Shown in pieces: positions 34,419 to 42,098 of a DNA stretch of 46,520 nucleotides. The notes beneath the pieces are model-generated. The model was not told where the DNA came from and ran no database searches. It saw only the letters and a program-made list of their open reading frames with translations. Positions within the stretch are counted from its first letter, which is position 1; every line of letters starts with the position of its first letter. Origin of the DNA: an uncultured bacterium (GTDB lineage: Bacteria > Cyanobacteriota > Vampirovibrionia > Gastranaerophilales > Gastranaerophilaceae); contig CASDVM010000014.1 in NCBI GenBank assembly GCA_949284415.1, positions 1-46,520 on the forward strand, written 5' to 3'. Both the position numbers and the translations under genes were made by a program.

Positions 34419-34444
34419 CTTTTCTCCTTATTTTTACTAAATCG

Positions 34445-34810
34445 CTATTTTATGTTCAAAAATCTCAAAAAACCTTTTAAGAAACCTTTTGCATTCTTTT
34501 CATGAGGAATATTAGCACAAGCGTAATATTTTTCATAGTTCTCAATAATATTTTCGGGCAAATTTTCTCCTCGGTCAAGTAAATTTGAAATAAATTCCAA
34601 ATAATCATTCTGCTCATCTCGATAAAGCTCATCACGTGCGCGTAAATCCTCATCTGCCTCATAATGCACAAGAGCATGATAAGCCGCATGAATACTTTTA
34701 TCTTCGGTATCACGCGGGAATTTTAATATCGCTTCCCTTACACACATACGAGAAATTAACACCTGACGTATCAGCTCTGCGACAATTTTTCTGTCTTTTG
34801 ACAATTCCAT
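34445..34810 (-). CDS. Small acidic hypothetical protein after the BlaI-type gene
   Basis: The 121-residue soluble protein is helical and acidic in the middle (YEADEDLRARDELYRDEQNDYLEF), with a basic C-terminus (KGFLKGFLRFLNIK). Its ATG lies two bases after the stop of the BlaI-like regulator, so the two are co-translated. No family recognised. A role linked to the regulator is possible from position only. Confidence 0.6.
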   Translation of the reverse strand: MELSKDRKIVAELIRQVLISRMCVREAILKFPRDTEDKSIHAAYHALVHYEADEDLRARDELYRDEQNDYLEFISNLLDRGENLPENIIENYEKYYACANIPHEKNAKGFLKGFLRFLNIK

Positions 34811-34812
34811 TT

Positions 34813-35154
34813 TTACACTAACACGTCTTGAATATTTTCTTCTACAAATTTTATCATATTTGAGAAATTACCGTCAAAAAATTGAGTTGCAACTGTTTTT
34901 ACAGCATCAAGCGCCATTTCGTTTTTATTCATTGCTGCTTTATAATAAAACTTTTTGCCAACCTTATAGCGCACGAGAACTGATTTCACGGTAAGTCTGT
35001 CCATAACGGTCTTTATGGTTGTATAAGCTCTTTTCACTCCGTTTGCCGATAAATCGTTAACTATATCTTGAATGGAAATATCTCGATCTTCGTCTCTTGA
35101 AGCAAGTTTCCAGAACGAATTTAAAATGTCAATTTCCAATTTACCGCACACCAT
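34813..35154 (-). CDS. BlaI/MecI/CopY-type transcription repressor
   Basis: The 113-residue winged-helix protein starts with LEIDILNSFWKLA and has the DNA-binding region KRAYTTIKTVMDRLTVKSVL, followed by RYKVGKKFYYKA, as in BlaI/CopY regulators. The typical partner BlaR1, a sensor protease, is not encoded here, nor is a beta-lactamase. The ribosome site AGAGGAA precedes ATG. It likely represses its own operon or the lipoprotein downstream; the target site was not identified. Confidence 0.82.
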   Translation of the reverse strand: MVCGKLEIDILNSFWKLASRDEDRDISIQDIVNDLSANGVKRAYTTIKTVMDRLTVKSVLVRYKVGKKFYYKAAMNKNEMALDAVKTVATQFFDGNFSNMIKFVEENIQDVLV

Positions 35155-35247
35155 ATATTCCTCTACTTTCTTTGTACCTTTATCAATTACTAATATTGTA
35201 ACATAAAATAATTTTATTTCAAGCTGATTATCAATAAAATGTTACAA

Positions 35248-36402
35248 TTAGCGGATATTAAGCAAGTCTTCTTCTTTTTTGAAATTTGTTTTACGTTTGC
35301 GCAGTTTCAAATTTTTCTTTTTAGTTTTTTCCGAAACATTTCGATACGCATTATCTAGCGAAATTTTTGTTAATGCTGTACCTTTACGCCTGTCATAAAA
35401 AGTCAGCCAGAAGCTTCTATTGACATTGTCAACTGCAAAAGAAACACGTCCCGCAAATTTATCCCCCGGGCGTATCTGCTTAAACATTAATTTTGTATCA
35501 CCGAAAATTGACGGTCTGAAAACCGAATTATAATCGTTTACTAACGCCATATCAAGTCCTGAAAACGTTTTATCGGACATATTTGAAATCATAACCGTTA
35601 AAGTAATCGTATTAACTTCTCCGAAGGGATCCGTTTCATGCTTTATATCACTTATATTGATATCTAACCCCGGATAAAACATTTCATGCTGCATAAGAGC
35701 CGATTCTTTGTAAACAGGCAGAGGAACAGACGTATTTATCTTAACTCTTATTTCATCTCCGGGAGCAATCAAAACATCATGACCTTTTCTTATCAAAGCC
35801 ATACCAAGCCCTATTGCTCCGCCTATTGCAGCACCGCCTGCAACGGTATACCCTTGAGATGCAATAGCTGCTTCAAGTCCAAGCCAGTTTAAAGCCATAA
35901 AACCGCCGACTGCACCGCCTGCAAGAGTGTAACCTACATCCTGCGCAACAATTTTAGAAGCTTCCGCAACAGGGTGAAGTTTGGTCGACATCTTTCCTTC
36001 AATTGGAATTTCACGTCCGTCAGGAGTTACAAGATAATCAAAATCAAGAGAAATCCAAGCCTGCCTGCCCAGACGTTTTGCATCGCCTGTCTGAGAAATT
36101 CTTCCATGAGCAATTGTGCCTTTCGGGATAATTACCCCTGTATCGCCTTTTACTTCGTCCGTAACTTCCGCGAAAAATTCATCGCCTTCCATGTTTATAT
36201 TACTGTCAAGAACCTGCGAAACTGTCATATTTATGACATCTTTTCTCTCAAGGTGTTCAACTTTTCCCGTAAACAATTCCTGCTGCATCTGCTGTTCATA
36301 TATATCAGTCTTTTCCGCATGACCTTCCAGTACTTCTGCGTAAACGGAAGTATTACACGTTAAAAATGAAAGTAATATGAACAAAGCAGCAAATCTTTTC
36401 AT
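35248..36402 (-). CDS. Exported protein of unknown function with glycine-rich hydrophobic middle
   Basis: The 384-residue protein has a signal peptide (MKRFAALFILLSFLTCNTSVYA). GVIIPKGTIAHGRI near residue 89 and an all-beta surrounding segment resemble the pore-domain phrases of TrbI/VirB10-like proteins, but similarity is weak. A glycine-rich hydrophobic block (YTLAGGAVGGFMAL and VAGGAAIGGAIGLGMAL) near 155-200 could insert in a membrane. The C-terminal part is beta-rich with a very basic tail (KTKKKNLKLRKRK). No family assigned. It is upstream of the BlaI-type gene on the same strand. Confidence 0.6.
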   Translation of the reverse strand: MKRFAALFILLSFLTCNTSVYAEVLEGHAEKTDIYEQQMQQELFTGKVEHLERKDVINMTVSQVLDSNINMEGDEFFAEVTDEVKGDTGVIIPKGTIAHGRISQTGDAKRLGRQAWISLDFDYLVTPDGREIPIEGKMSTKLHPVAEASKIVAQDVGYTLAGGAVGGFMALNWLGLEAAIASQGYTVAGGAAIGGAIGLGMALIRKGHDVLIAPGDEIRVKINTSVPLPVYKESALMQHEMFYPGLDINISDIKHETDPFGEVNTITLTVMISNMSDKTFSGLDMALVNDYNSVFRPSIFGDTKLMFKQIRPGDKFAGRVSFAVDNVNRSFWLTFYDRRKGTALTKISLDNAYRNVSEKTKKKNLKLRKRKTNFKKEEDLLNIR

Positions 36403-36528
36403 AATTGAATTATACAACACTTATACAATTAATTCAAAAAAATATAAAAAATAACAAAAATTTACAGTATGTTTGGTTTTATAAAAATAAGGGTATAATA
36501 AATTTGTAAATGAAAGGGAGGAAGCTGA

Positions 36529-36828
36529 ATGCGTTGGTATGACCTGGAGCCTGATGTTTGCATGGCTATAAGTATGATTGAGTGTGCACCGCCTAATGCA
36601 CAGGTGGAATATGCAGAGTATATTATTAAACTCGTAAAAGAAAAAGACAAAGATTTTGATTACATCAAAAATATTACAAAAACCAATCTTTCTAACAGGC
36701 ACAGCAGATGGTACGACAAAAACGAAACCGTCTCAAGGGCTTTTTCTTATTTAAAAGAAACAACAAAAGAAATACAAAAAGATGTATCACTGTCTGTACT
36801 TGCATTTATGAATTCAGCTATTGCATAA
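36529..36828 (+). CDS. RWYD-repeat small protein, copy 1
   Basis: The 99-residue protein contains two copies of the pattern RWYD-x3-x-V-[SC]-x-A: MRWYDLEPDVCMAISMIE at residue 2 and SRWYDKNETVSRAFSYLK at residue 60. Each copy is followed by a helix. It has a strong ribosome site GGGAGG and a perfect -10 TATAAT at 36494-36499. The next gene is a paralogue with the same internal duplication. Function unknown. Confidence 0.65.
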   Translation: MRWYDLEPDVCMAISMIECAPPNAQVEYAEYIIKLVKEKDKDFDYIKNITKTNLSNRHSRWYDKNETVSRAFSYLKETTKEIQKDVSLSVLAFMNSAIA

Positions 36829-36832
36829 ACGC

Positions 36833-36861
36833 TTGACAACAAATGAAAAAATCAGTATTAT
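36833..36861 (+). promoter_or_regulatory. Strong promoter giving a probably leaderless transcript
   Basis: TTGACA (36833-36838), 17 bases, TATTAT (36856-36861). The ATG of the next gene lies six bases after the -10 box, where transcription should begin, and no Shine-Dalgarno is present. Confidence 0.75.
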
Positions 36862-36867
36862 GAATGT

Positions 36868-37182
36868 ATGAAAAAGCGCTGGTATGATATTGATCCTACG
36901 GTAAGCAGAGCTGTTGCACAGCTTGAAAAAGCTGAAGAATACATTCAGGTTCGTTGTGCTGATTTTATTATTGATAAATTAAAAGATATTGATTTTAATA
37001 TTGAAATGTCGCTTGATGATCAATATAATTATATTATGCGCAGATGGTATGACAAAAATATTAAAGTATCGCATGCCATGGAATATTTAAAAAATGCTCC
37101 TATTGATATAAGAAAGCAATTAGCGCTGGAAATAATTGACTTTATAAAAGAATATAAAGATTACGAAAAAAAATTCAATTAG
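36868..37182 (+). CDS. RWYD-repeat small protein, copy 2
   Basis: The 104-residue paralogue of the preceding protein has the motifs KRWYDIDPTVSRAVAQLEKA at the start and RRWYDKNIKVSHAMEYLKNA near residue 54. The helices after each motif include IQVRCADFIID and IRKQLALEIIDF, also similar between copies and to copy 1. It is predicted to be translated from a leaderless mRNA. Its 3' end overlaps the stop region of the convergent acyltransferase by a few bases. Function unknown. Confidence 0.65.
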   Translation: MKKRWYDIDPTVSRAVAQLEKAEEYIQVRCADFIIDKLKDIDFNIEMSLDDQYNYIMRRWYDKNIKVSHAMEYLKNAPIDIRKQLALEIIDFIKEYKDYEKKFN

Positions 37183-37897
37183 ATTTTTGTAAATACTGCC
37201 AGTACGGTTCTAATGCCCAGCTTGTATTTTGATCTTTTATAATTTTTGCAGGAATTCCTCCTATTATAGTATTTGTTTTTGAAAAAGATCTGGTTACATA
37301 GCCTTTTGCCGCAACAATAGTTTCATCAGGCAAAGTAACACCTTTTGTTATTGTAACATCTTCACAAAGCCAGCAATGATTTCCTATATTAATATCTGAC
37401 GGCGGATTAAGCAGTTTTTTTGTTGAAGCATCAATAACGGTATGAAAATCCGTAGTCTGCAGTCTTACATTACTTGCAATCAGACAGTTATCGCCTATAT
37501 TAACGGATAATCCCGCTTTATCGGACAGCACAATAAAAACACCTCTAATAAAGTTATTTTTTCCGATATTTACACAAGAATTAGCAGACGAAACCTGAAT
37601 ACATGAATTTGCTATCTTATAAGAGGAAGAACCTATTGAAATATTAACATTATCTGCACAAATAATTGTTGTATTTTCAAATTTGGGAACCGGAGTGTAA
37701 ATTTTTACAACAGCATTTGCACCTAAAAAATTAACTTTCAATCCGTTTAATTTTTTTATGATTGATTCTTTTCCATCTTTATCAACAAGAATTATACGGT
37801 TGTTTTTAAAAGCAAACCTGTTCCTGAATCGAATTCTTAATCCTAAAATATTAATTCTATATGAATGTTCTGCCGTCCCTTTTTCAAAAATTCTCAA
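37175..37897 (-). CDS. Hexapeptide-repeat acyltransferase, surface polysaccharide type
   Basis: The 240-residue left-handed beta-helix enzyme has irregular hexapeptide turns (ISIGSSSYKI, VNIGKNNFIRG, VNIGDNCLIASNVRL), the catalytic His region TTDFHTVID near residue 153, and the final coil INIGNHCWLCEDVTITKGV, then GGIPAKIIKD. This matches colanic-acid or capsule O-acetyltransferases. It starts at TTG 37897 with AGGATT upstream. The N-terminal phrase ILGLRIRFRNRF is echoed by LFGLRLKFRLP in the glycosyltransferase upstream, which suggests both act on one surface glycan. The substrate is unknown. Confidence 0.78.
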   Translation of the reverse strand: MRIFEKGTAEHSYRINILGLRIRFRNRFAFKNNRIILVDKDGKESIIKKLNGLKVNFLGANAVVKIYTPVPKFENTTIICADNVNISIGSSSYKIANSCIQVSSANSCVNIGKNNFIRGVFIVLSDKAGLSVNIGDNCLIASNVRLQTTDFHTVIDASTKKLLNPPSDINIGNHCWLCEDVTITKGVTLPDETIVAAKGYVTRSFSKTNTIIGGIPAKIIKDQNTSWALEPYWQYLQKSN

Positions 37898-38071
37898 TTT
37901 CTTAATCCTGTATTATATAGCCTAATTATTACATCAGTCCGGTAAATAAGTATACTAACCAAACGGCTATTTTTTAGTTTACCTGTTATGCTGACAGATA
38001 TAATAATTAATTATAATCGGAAACTAAAATAAATTAAATCCTCCGTTCGTGCAATATTTTCGCGTTCGCGA

Positions 38072-39013
38072 TTACTCGATTGTCGTTATTATTTGCTCGT
38101 AATAATGCTTATCTTTACAGGGTTTGATAGAATTTTTATTTCTTTCTTCATTAAAGACAATTTTACCTTCAATCGGGATACTTTTCGTTGCTTTTCTTAA
38201 AAACCACTCATACATTGTATCCACGTGCCCGACATCAAGCGCCCTGTATCCTGCTTTTGCGAGATCATAAGCGAGAACTGTAGCTGTAGGTCCGAGTGCA
38301 GCTATAAACAGCCCCCCCCCCGAATTTTTGCAAGCATTTATAATTTCATCATATTTTGAAAACGCATCCTTTATGGGACAGAGAATACGTCTTATAGATT
38401 TTGCATTAGAGAATAAATCATTTCCGATTCCCAGTCTGCTGCCTTCACCCTCTACTATAACAATATCTTTGTTTTCCCACAATCTCTTTAAACTTTTATA
38501 ATAGTCATTACCCTTTGTTTCAGAGCTGAATTTTGACTGACGCGTTAAAAAAGCATCCCCGTAAGGTTTTTCAAAATTAATATACTTATACAAAAAATCT
38601 CTGCTTGATATCAGAACTCGTCTGAAATAATCACTCGGACAATAGCCGAAAACATCAGGAAGCCCTACAATTAAGCTGTCTAAATTATTTTCAATAATTT
38701 CACACAGGCGTTTAGCAAGTTTTGCATCATATTTTTGAAAATTTATACTTTCACCCATCATAATTTTAAACTCTCCGTCTCCGAAACGAGCCAGAGATTT
38801 ATCGGAATCAATGAGAGCATACAACGTATCGTAAAGATTCAGCACCTTCGGAATTTTTACATTTTGTAGAGTTCTCGGATCAGCAAGCTCATAAATTAAA
38901 TTAGCAAGTTTTTCATCCGCATGCGTATTTTTTACCGGCAGACGAAACTTTAAGCGCAGACCGAATAAGTTTATTATTAATCTTCCGGTAAGCTTATTTT
39001 TCTTAATAAACAC
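38072..39013 (-). CDS. GT-D fold glycosyltransferase (DUF1792/SP_1767 family) with an in-frame G10 tract
   Basis: The predicted 313-residue enzyme carries SLARFGDGEFKIMMG near residue 75, the donor-binding region, and a C-terminal LGPTATVLAYDL plus ALDVGHVDTMYEWFL, both diagnostic of the family that adds sugars to surface glycoproteins. I chose the GTG at 39013 because AGGAG is eight bases upstream and a TATAAT lies within the longer frame that starts at 39070. The G10 run (coding strand) encodes Ser-Gly-Gly-Gly directly before the GPTA motif. A one-base change would truncate the last 80 or so residues. It is probably linked to the acyltransferase downstream. Confidence 0.82.
   Translation of the reverse strand: MFIKKNKLTGRLIINLFGLRLKFRLPVKNTHADEKLANLIYELADPRTLQNVKIPKVLNLYDTLYALIDSDKSLARFGDGEFKIMMGESINFQKYDAKLAKRLCEIIENNLDSLIVGLPDVFGYCPSDYFRRVLISSRDFLYKYINFEKPYGDAFLTRQSKFSSETKGNDYYKSLKRLWENKDIVIVEGEGSRLGIGNDLFSNAKSIRRILCPIKDAFSKYDEIINACKNSGGGLFIAALGPTATVLAYDLAKAGYRALDVGHVDTMYEWFLRKATKSIPIEGKIVFNEERNKNSIKPCKDKHYYEQIITTIE
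38312..38321 (-). repeat. G10 homopolymer (coding strand) inside the GT-D gene
   Basis: Ten G on the coding strand, in frame as written. Removing one G gives TAG three codons later. Adding one gives TGA after about 16 codons. Either change removes the conserved C-terminal motif, so the tract could switch the enzyme off. Confidence 0.95.
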
Positions 39014-39099
39014 GATTAAATCTCCTATGCTTTCACCTATTATATCACAAAATGTTAACATTATAGCCATGCCTTGTATAAATATAGTTAAATATAAAT

Positions 39100-39444
39100 A
39101 TGAGTGATGAAATAAATAAAAAAGTTATAGACATATTTTCTAAGCATAATAGCAATCTTCCGGAAGAAACTAAAGAAAAAGTTAAATATTATGCAGGATT
39201 CAGCTATGTTAGAATTGATAAAGACCATAACGGCAACAAATTTAATTCTGAACATCTCTTAAAATACGCAGAAAAATGCCATTACATAGTACGGGTAATG
39301 CGAGAATATAAAGGAGAAACTTTCCTTTACAATTATGATGTTCCGAACGGCAGTCTTTTTAAATTTATGAAATCTTTTGAAGAAAACACTCTTGACGGTA
39401 CAATCATTGAAATTGATAAATATTTTCCGGAGGATCTGGCATAA
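39100..39444 (+). CDS. Small hypothetical protein upstream of the radical SAM gene
   Basis: The 114-residue soluble protein has no recognised motif. It has a central HLLKYAEKCHYIVRVM stretch and an acidic end EIDKYFPEDLA. No Shine-Dalgarno is seen before ATG; TATAGT lies about 12 bases upstream, so the leader is very short. It ends 17 bases before the radical SAM start and is probably co-transcribed with it. Confidence 0.55.
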   Translation: MSDEINKKVIDIFSKHNSNLPEETKEKVKYYAGFSYVRIDKDHNGNKFNSEHLLKYAEKCHYIVRVMREYKGETFLYNYDVPNGSLFKFMKSFEENTLDGTIIEIDKYFPEDLA

Positions 39445-39461
39445 TTTTCAGGGAGGGAAAC

Positions 39462-42083
39462 TTGAACTGTTTTTTTAGAGAAAACCGCGAAGCCTTATAT
39501 AAATGCAATAAACCATACCAGTATGTCGGCGGAGAATTTCTGTCTTACAATAAAGATTTCGATTCTGCTAAAGTCAAATTTGCCTTTGCATTTCCTGACA
39601 AATACGAAATAGGTATCAGCAATCTCGGATTAAGAATTTTATACGATCTGGTAAATAAACACCCTCGTTATATGGCAGACAGAGTTTATGCACCAGAAAA
39701 AGATTTTCAGCCAAAACTTTTATATGGACTTGAAAGCAAACGCGATATCAAAGATTTTGATGCTGTAGGTTTTTCGCTTCAATATGAAATGTCATATCCG
39801 ACTGTTTTAAAAATGCTTGAAATGGCTGGCATTCCTTACCGCAACGATATGAGAAGCGATAAAGATCCGATTATAATTGCAGGCGGTCCTTGTGCTTTTA
39901 ATCCGTTACCTGTTGCGGATTTTATAGATGTTTTTATGATAGGAGACGGTGAAGACAGTATTATTGAAGTCTGCGAAATTTTAGAAAAAACAAAGGGAAT
40001 GCCAAGAGCTGAGAGAATTAAAGCATTATGCGGATATGATACAGAGGCACAGAAGACAAGAAAACAGGAAGACATGCTAATTTCAAATGAAAAAAGCTTG
40101 CCCTCATCGCCTCTTGCCCTCCGAGCTTCCGCCTGCGGCCGCTGGTCGGCATTAACCGGCGGAACCGTTACAAAACGTATTGCACAATTAACTTATGATA
40201 CGGCATTAAAATCATATCCGATACCGTTTTCTACATCCGTACAGGACAGAGCTGTCGTTGAAATCAGACGGGGCTGCGGCAGAATGTGCCGATTCTGCCA
40301 GCCGGGGCACGTAACATTACCGATAAGAGAACGTTCTGCTGAAGATATAATTAAAATTGCAAAAGAACTTGTTACAAACACCGGCTATGATGAATATTCT
40401 CTGCTTTCTCTGTCTTCTAACGATTATAAAAATATTAATGAAGTAATAAAAGAACTCGCTGTTGATTTTAATGAGAAAAAAGTATCTGTGTCATTGCCCA
40501 GCCAGCGTATTGACGGTTTTAACCTTGAACTGGCAAACCTTGTCCAGAGCGTCAGAAAATCCACAATGACACTTGCCCCGGAAGCAGGAAGCCAAAGATT
40601 ACGCGACAAAATCAAAAAGAATATTTCGGAAGAACAAATCTTAAATGCTGTTCTGACATTGTATGAAAACGGCTGGTCTAAAGTTAAATTCTACTTCATC
40701 TGCGGACTTCCGACAGAAACGCTTGAAGATATGGATGAAATGGCAGAGCTTCTGGAAAAAATCAAGTACAGGTGCAGACAAATTAAGAGAGAAAAAGGTT
40801 TAAATCACGGACTTGATATAACATGCACCCTCTCAATTTTTGTTCCCAAGCCTTTTACGCCGTTTCAATGGCACGGACAAATGAGCCTTGAAAAAGTTGA
40901 CGAACATATTCGCTATTTAAAAGAAAAAACAAAACACATAAAAGGCCTGAAAATTAACTATCACGAAGATACCATATCTCAAATTGAAGCGGTATTAACA
41001 CGCGGAGATAAAAGCCTTTGCAAATATATTGAAGCACTTTATAAAAAAGGCTGCTATTTAGATGCGTGGGGTGAATACTTCAACAAAGATATCTGGCACG
41101 AAACAGCACAAGAACTGGGAATCAATCTTGCAGAACTTGCCCAAAAACAATATTCCACAGCTGATGCACTCCCATGGGACTTTATAAATACAGGTATTGA
41201 TAAAAATTGGTTCATACAGGAATTTAATGATTCGAATTCAAAACCAACGTGCGAAACTGCCTGCGTGAATTGCGGAGCCTGCAAAAATTTAAAAACACGA
41301 AAAATTCTTGCCAAACCGTTTAAAGCAAGCGAAAAAGCTCATAATTTAAAAATAGAAATAAAAGATCCGCAAACCTGTCAGGGCTATGACAGAGAAATTT
41401 ATAAATATAGAATTAAGCTTACAAAAACAGGAATTTTAAAATATTTTTCACATCTTGACTGGCAGAATACGTTTTTTAAAGCACTTGCAAGAACAGATTT
41501 GAATGTAGTATATTCACTCGGCTACAATCCTTCAATGAAAGTATCAATGGGAATTGCTCTGCCTCTGTTTGCCGAAAGCGAATGCGAACTCATTGACATA
41601 GAACTTTTTGACAACCTGACACCTGATGAACTAAAACTAAAGTTGGAGAAAGTTCTGCCGGTGCAATCAAAAATTATAAGTATTGTAAAAATAGAAAAAA
41701 ATGCTCCCGCAATTGATATGACAGCACAATGGGCAGAATATAAAATTGATATTTTTAATAAATCACTTTACGATTTTGAAACTTTAAGATATAATACAGA
41801 CAGAGTTTTATCTTCTCAAGAAATTTTTATCGAGAAGAAAAACAAAAAAGGTTTAATCAAAAAAACAGATATTAAAAAATCAATTAAATCATACAGATTT
41901 GAAGACGAAAGTCTGTTCATAGTGCTTAAAAGCGGTCAATCCGCAATTAACAGAAAAGACGGGACTGCAGAAGAAGGAATTCCGGCATTGAGAGCAGATG
42001 TTCTGATGAATTTAATTGCACCGGATGTAACCTTTGATATAAAGCGTACACGCTTTTTTGACAAAGATTTAAAAAAATTATAG
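39462..42083 (+). CDS. B12-binding-type radical SAM protein (TIGR03960) fused to DUF2344
   Basis: The 873-residue protein has an N-terminal cobalamin-binding-like region (IGISNLGLRILYDLVN, IIAGGPCAFNPLPVADF). The radical SAM cluster is C272-x3-C276-x2-C279 in RRGCGRMCRFCQPGH, then CGLPTETLEDMDE. The DUF2344 domain (about 650-873) has YFSHLDWQNTFFKALART and LGYNPSMKVSMGIALPL. Fusion of the two is usual in cyanobacteria-related genomes. The function is unknown; tRNA or rRNA modification is often suggested because of its rng neighbour. Start TTG 39462 follows GGGAGGG. Residues 212-236 are encoded by an unusually G/C-rich stretch that looks inserted. Confidence 0.88.
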   Translation: MNCFFRENREALYKCNKPYQYVGGEFLSYNKDFDSAKVKFAFAFPDKYEIGISNLGLRILYDLVNKHPRYMADRVYAPEKDFQPKLLYGLESKRDIKDFDAVGFSLQYEMSYPTVLKMLEMAGIPYRNDMRSDKDPIIIAGGPCAFNPLPVADFIDVFMIGDGEDSIIEVCEILEKTKGMPRAERIKALCGYDTEAQKTRKQEDMLISNEKSLPSSPLALRASACGRWSALTGGTVTKRIAQLTYDTALKSYPIPFSTSVQDRAVVEIRRGCGRMCRFCQPGHVTLPIRERSAEDIIKIAKELVTNTGYDEYSLLSLSSNDYKNINEVIKELAVDFNEKKVSVSLPSQRIDGFNLELANLVQSVRKSTMTLAPEAGSQRLRDKIKKNISEEQILNAVLTLYENGWSKVKFYFICGLPTETLEDMDEMAELLEKIKYRCRQIKREKGLNHGLDITCTLSIFVPKPFTPFQWHGQMSLEKVDEHIRYLKEKTKHIKGLKINYHEDTISQIEAVLTRGDKSLCKYIEALYKKGCYLDAWGEYFNKDIWHETAQELGINLAELAQKQYSTADALPWDFINTGIDKNWFIQEFNDSNSKPTCETACVNCGACKNLKTRKILAKPFKASEKAHNLKIEIKDPQTCQGYDREIYKYRIKLTKTGILKYFSHLDWQNTFFKALARTDLNVVYSLGYNPSMKVSMGIALPLFAESECELIDIELFDNLTPDELKLKLEKVLPVQSKIISIVKIEKNAPAIDMTAQWAEYKIDIFNKSLYDFETLRYNTDRVLSSQEIFIEKKNKKGLIKKTDIKKSIKSYRFEDESLFIVLKSGQSAINRKDGTAEEGIPALRADVLMNLIAPDVTFDIKRTRFFDKDLKKL
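40096..40170 (+). repeat. G/C-rich in-frame insert in the radical SAM gene
   Basis: About 75 bases, clearly richer in G and C than the flanking gene, encode SLPSSPLALRASACGRWSAL and a short tail. It contains CTGCGGCCGCTGG and similar. The residues have no place in the motif order of the family, and the frame is intact. It resembles the repeat-derived peptides in the window's spacers. Confidence 0.5.
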
Positions 42084-42098
42084 TAAAGGATTTTATTT

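Noticed and set aside
34813-35154. BlaI-type gene as part of a beta-lactam resistance operon
   Set aside because: No BlaR1-type sensor, beta-lactamase or PBP gene is adjacent; only the regulator family is supported.
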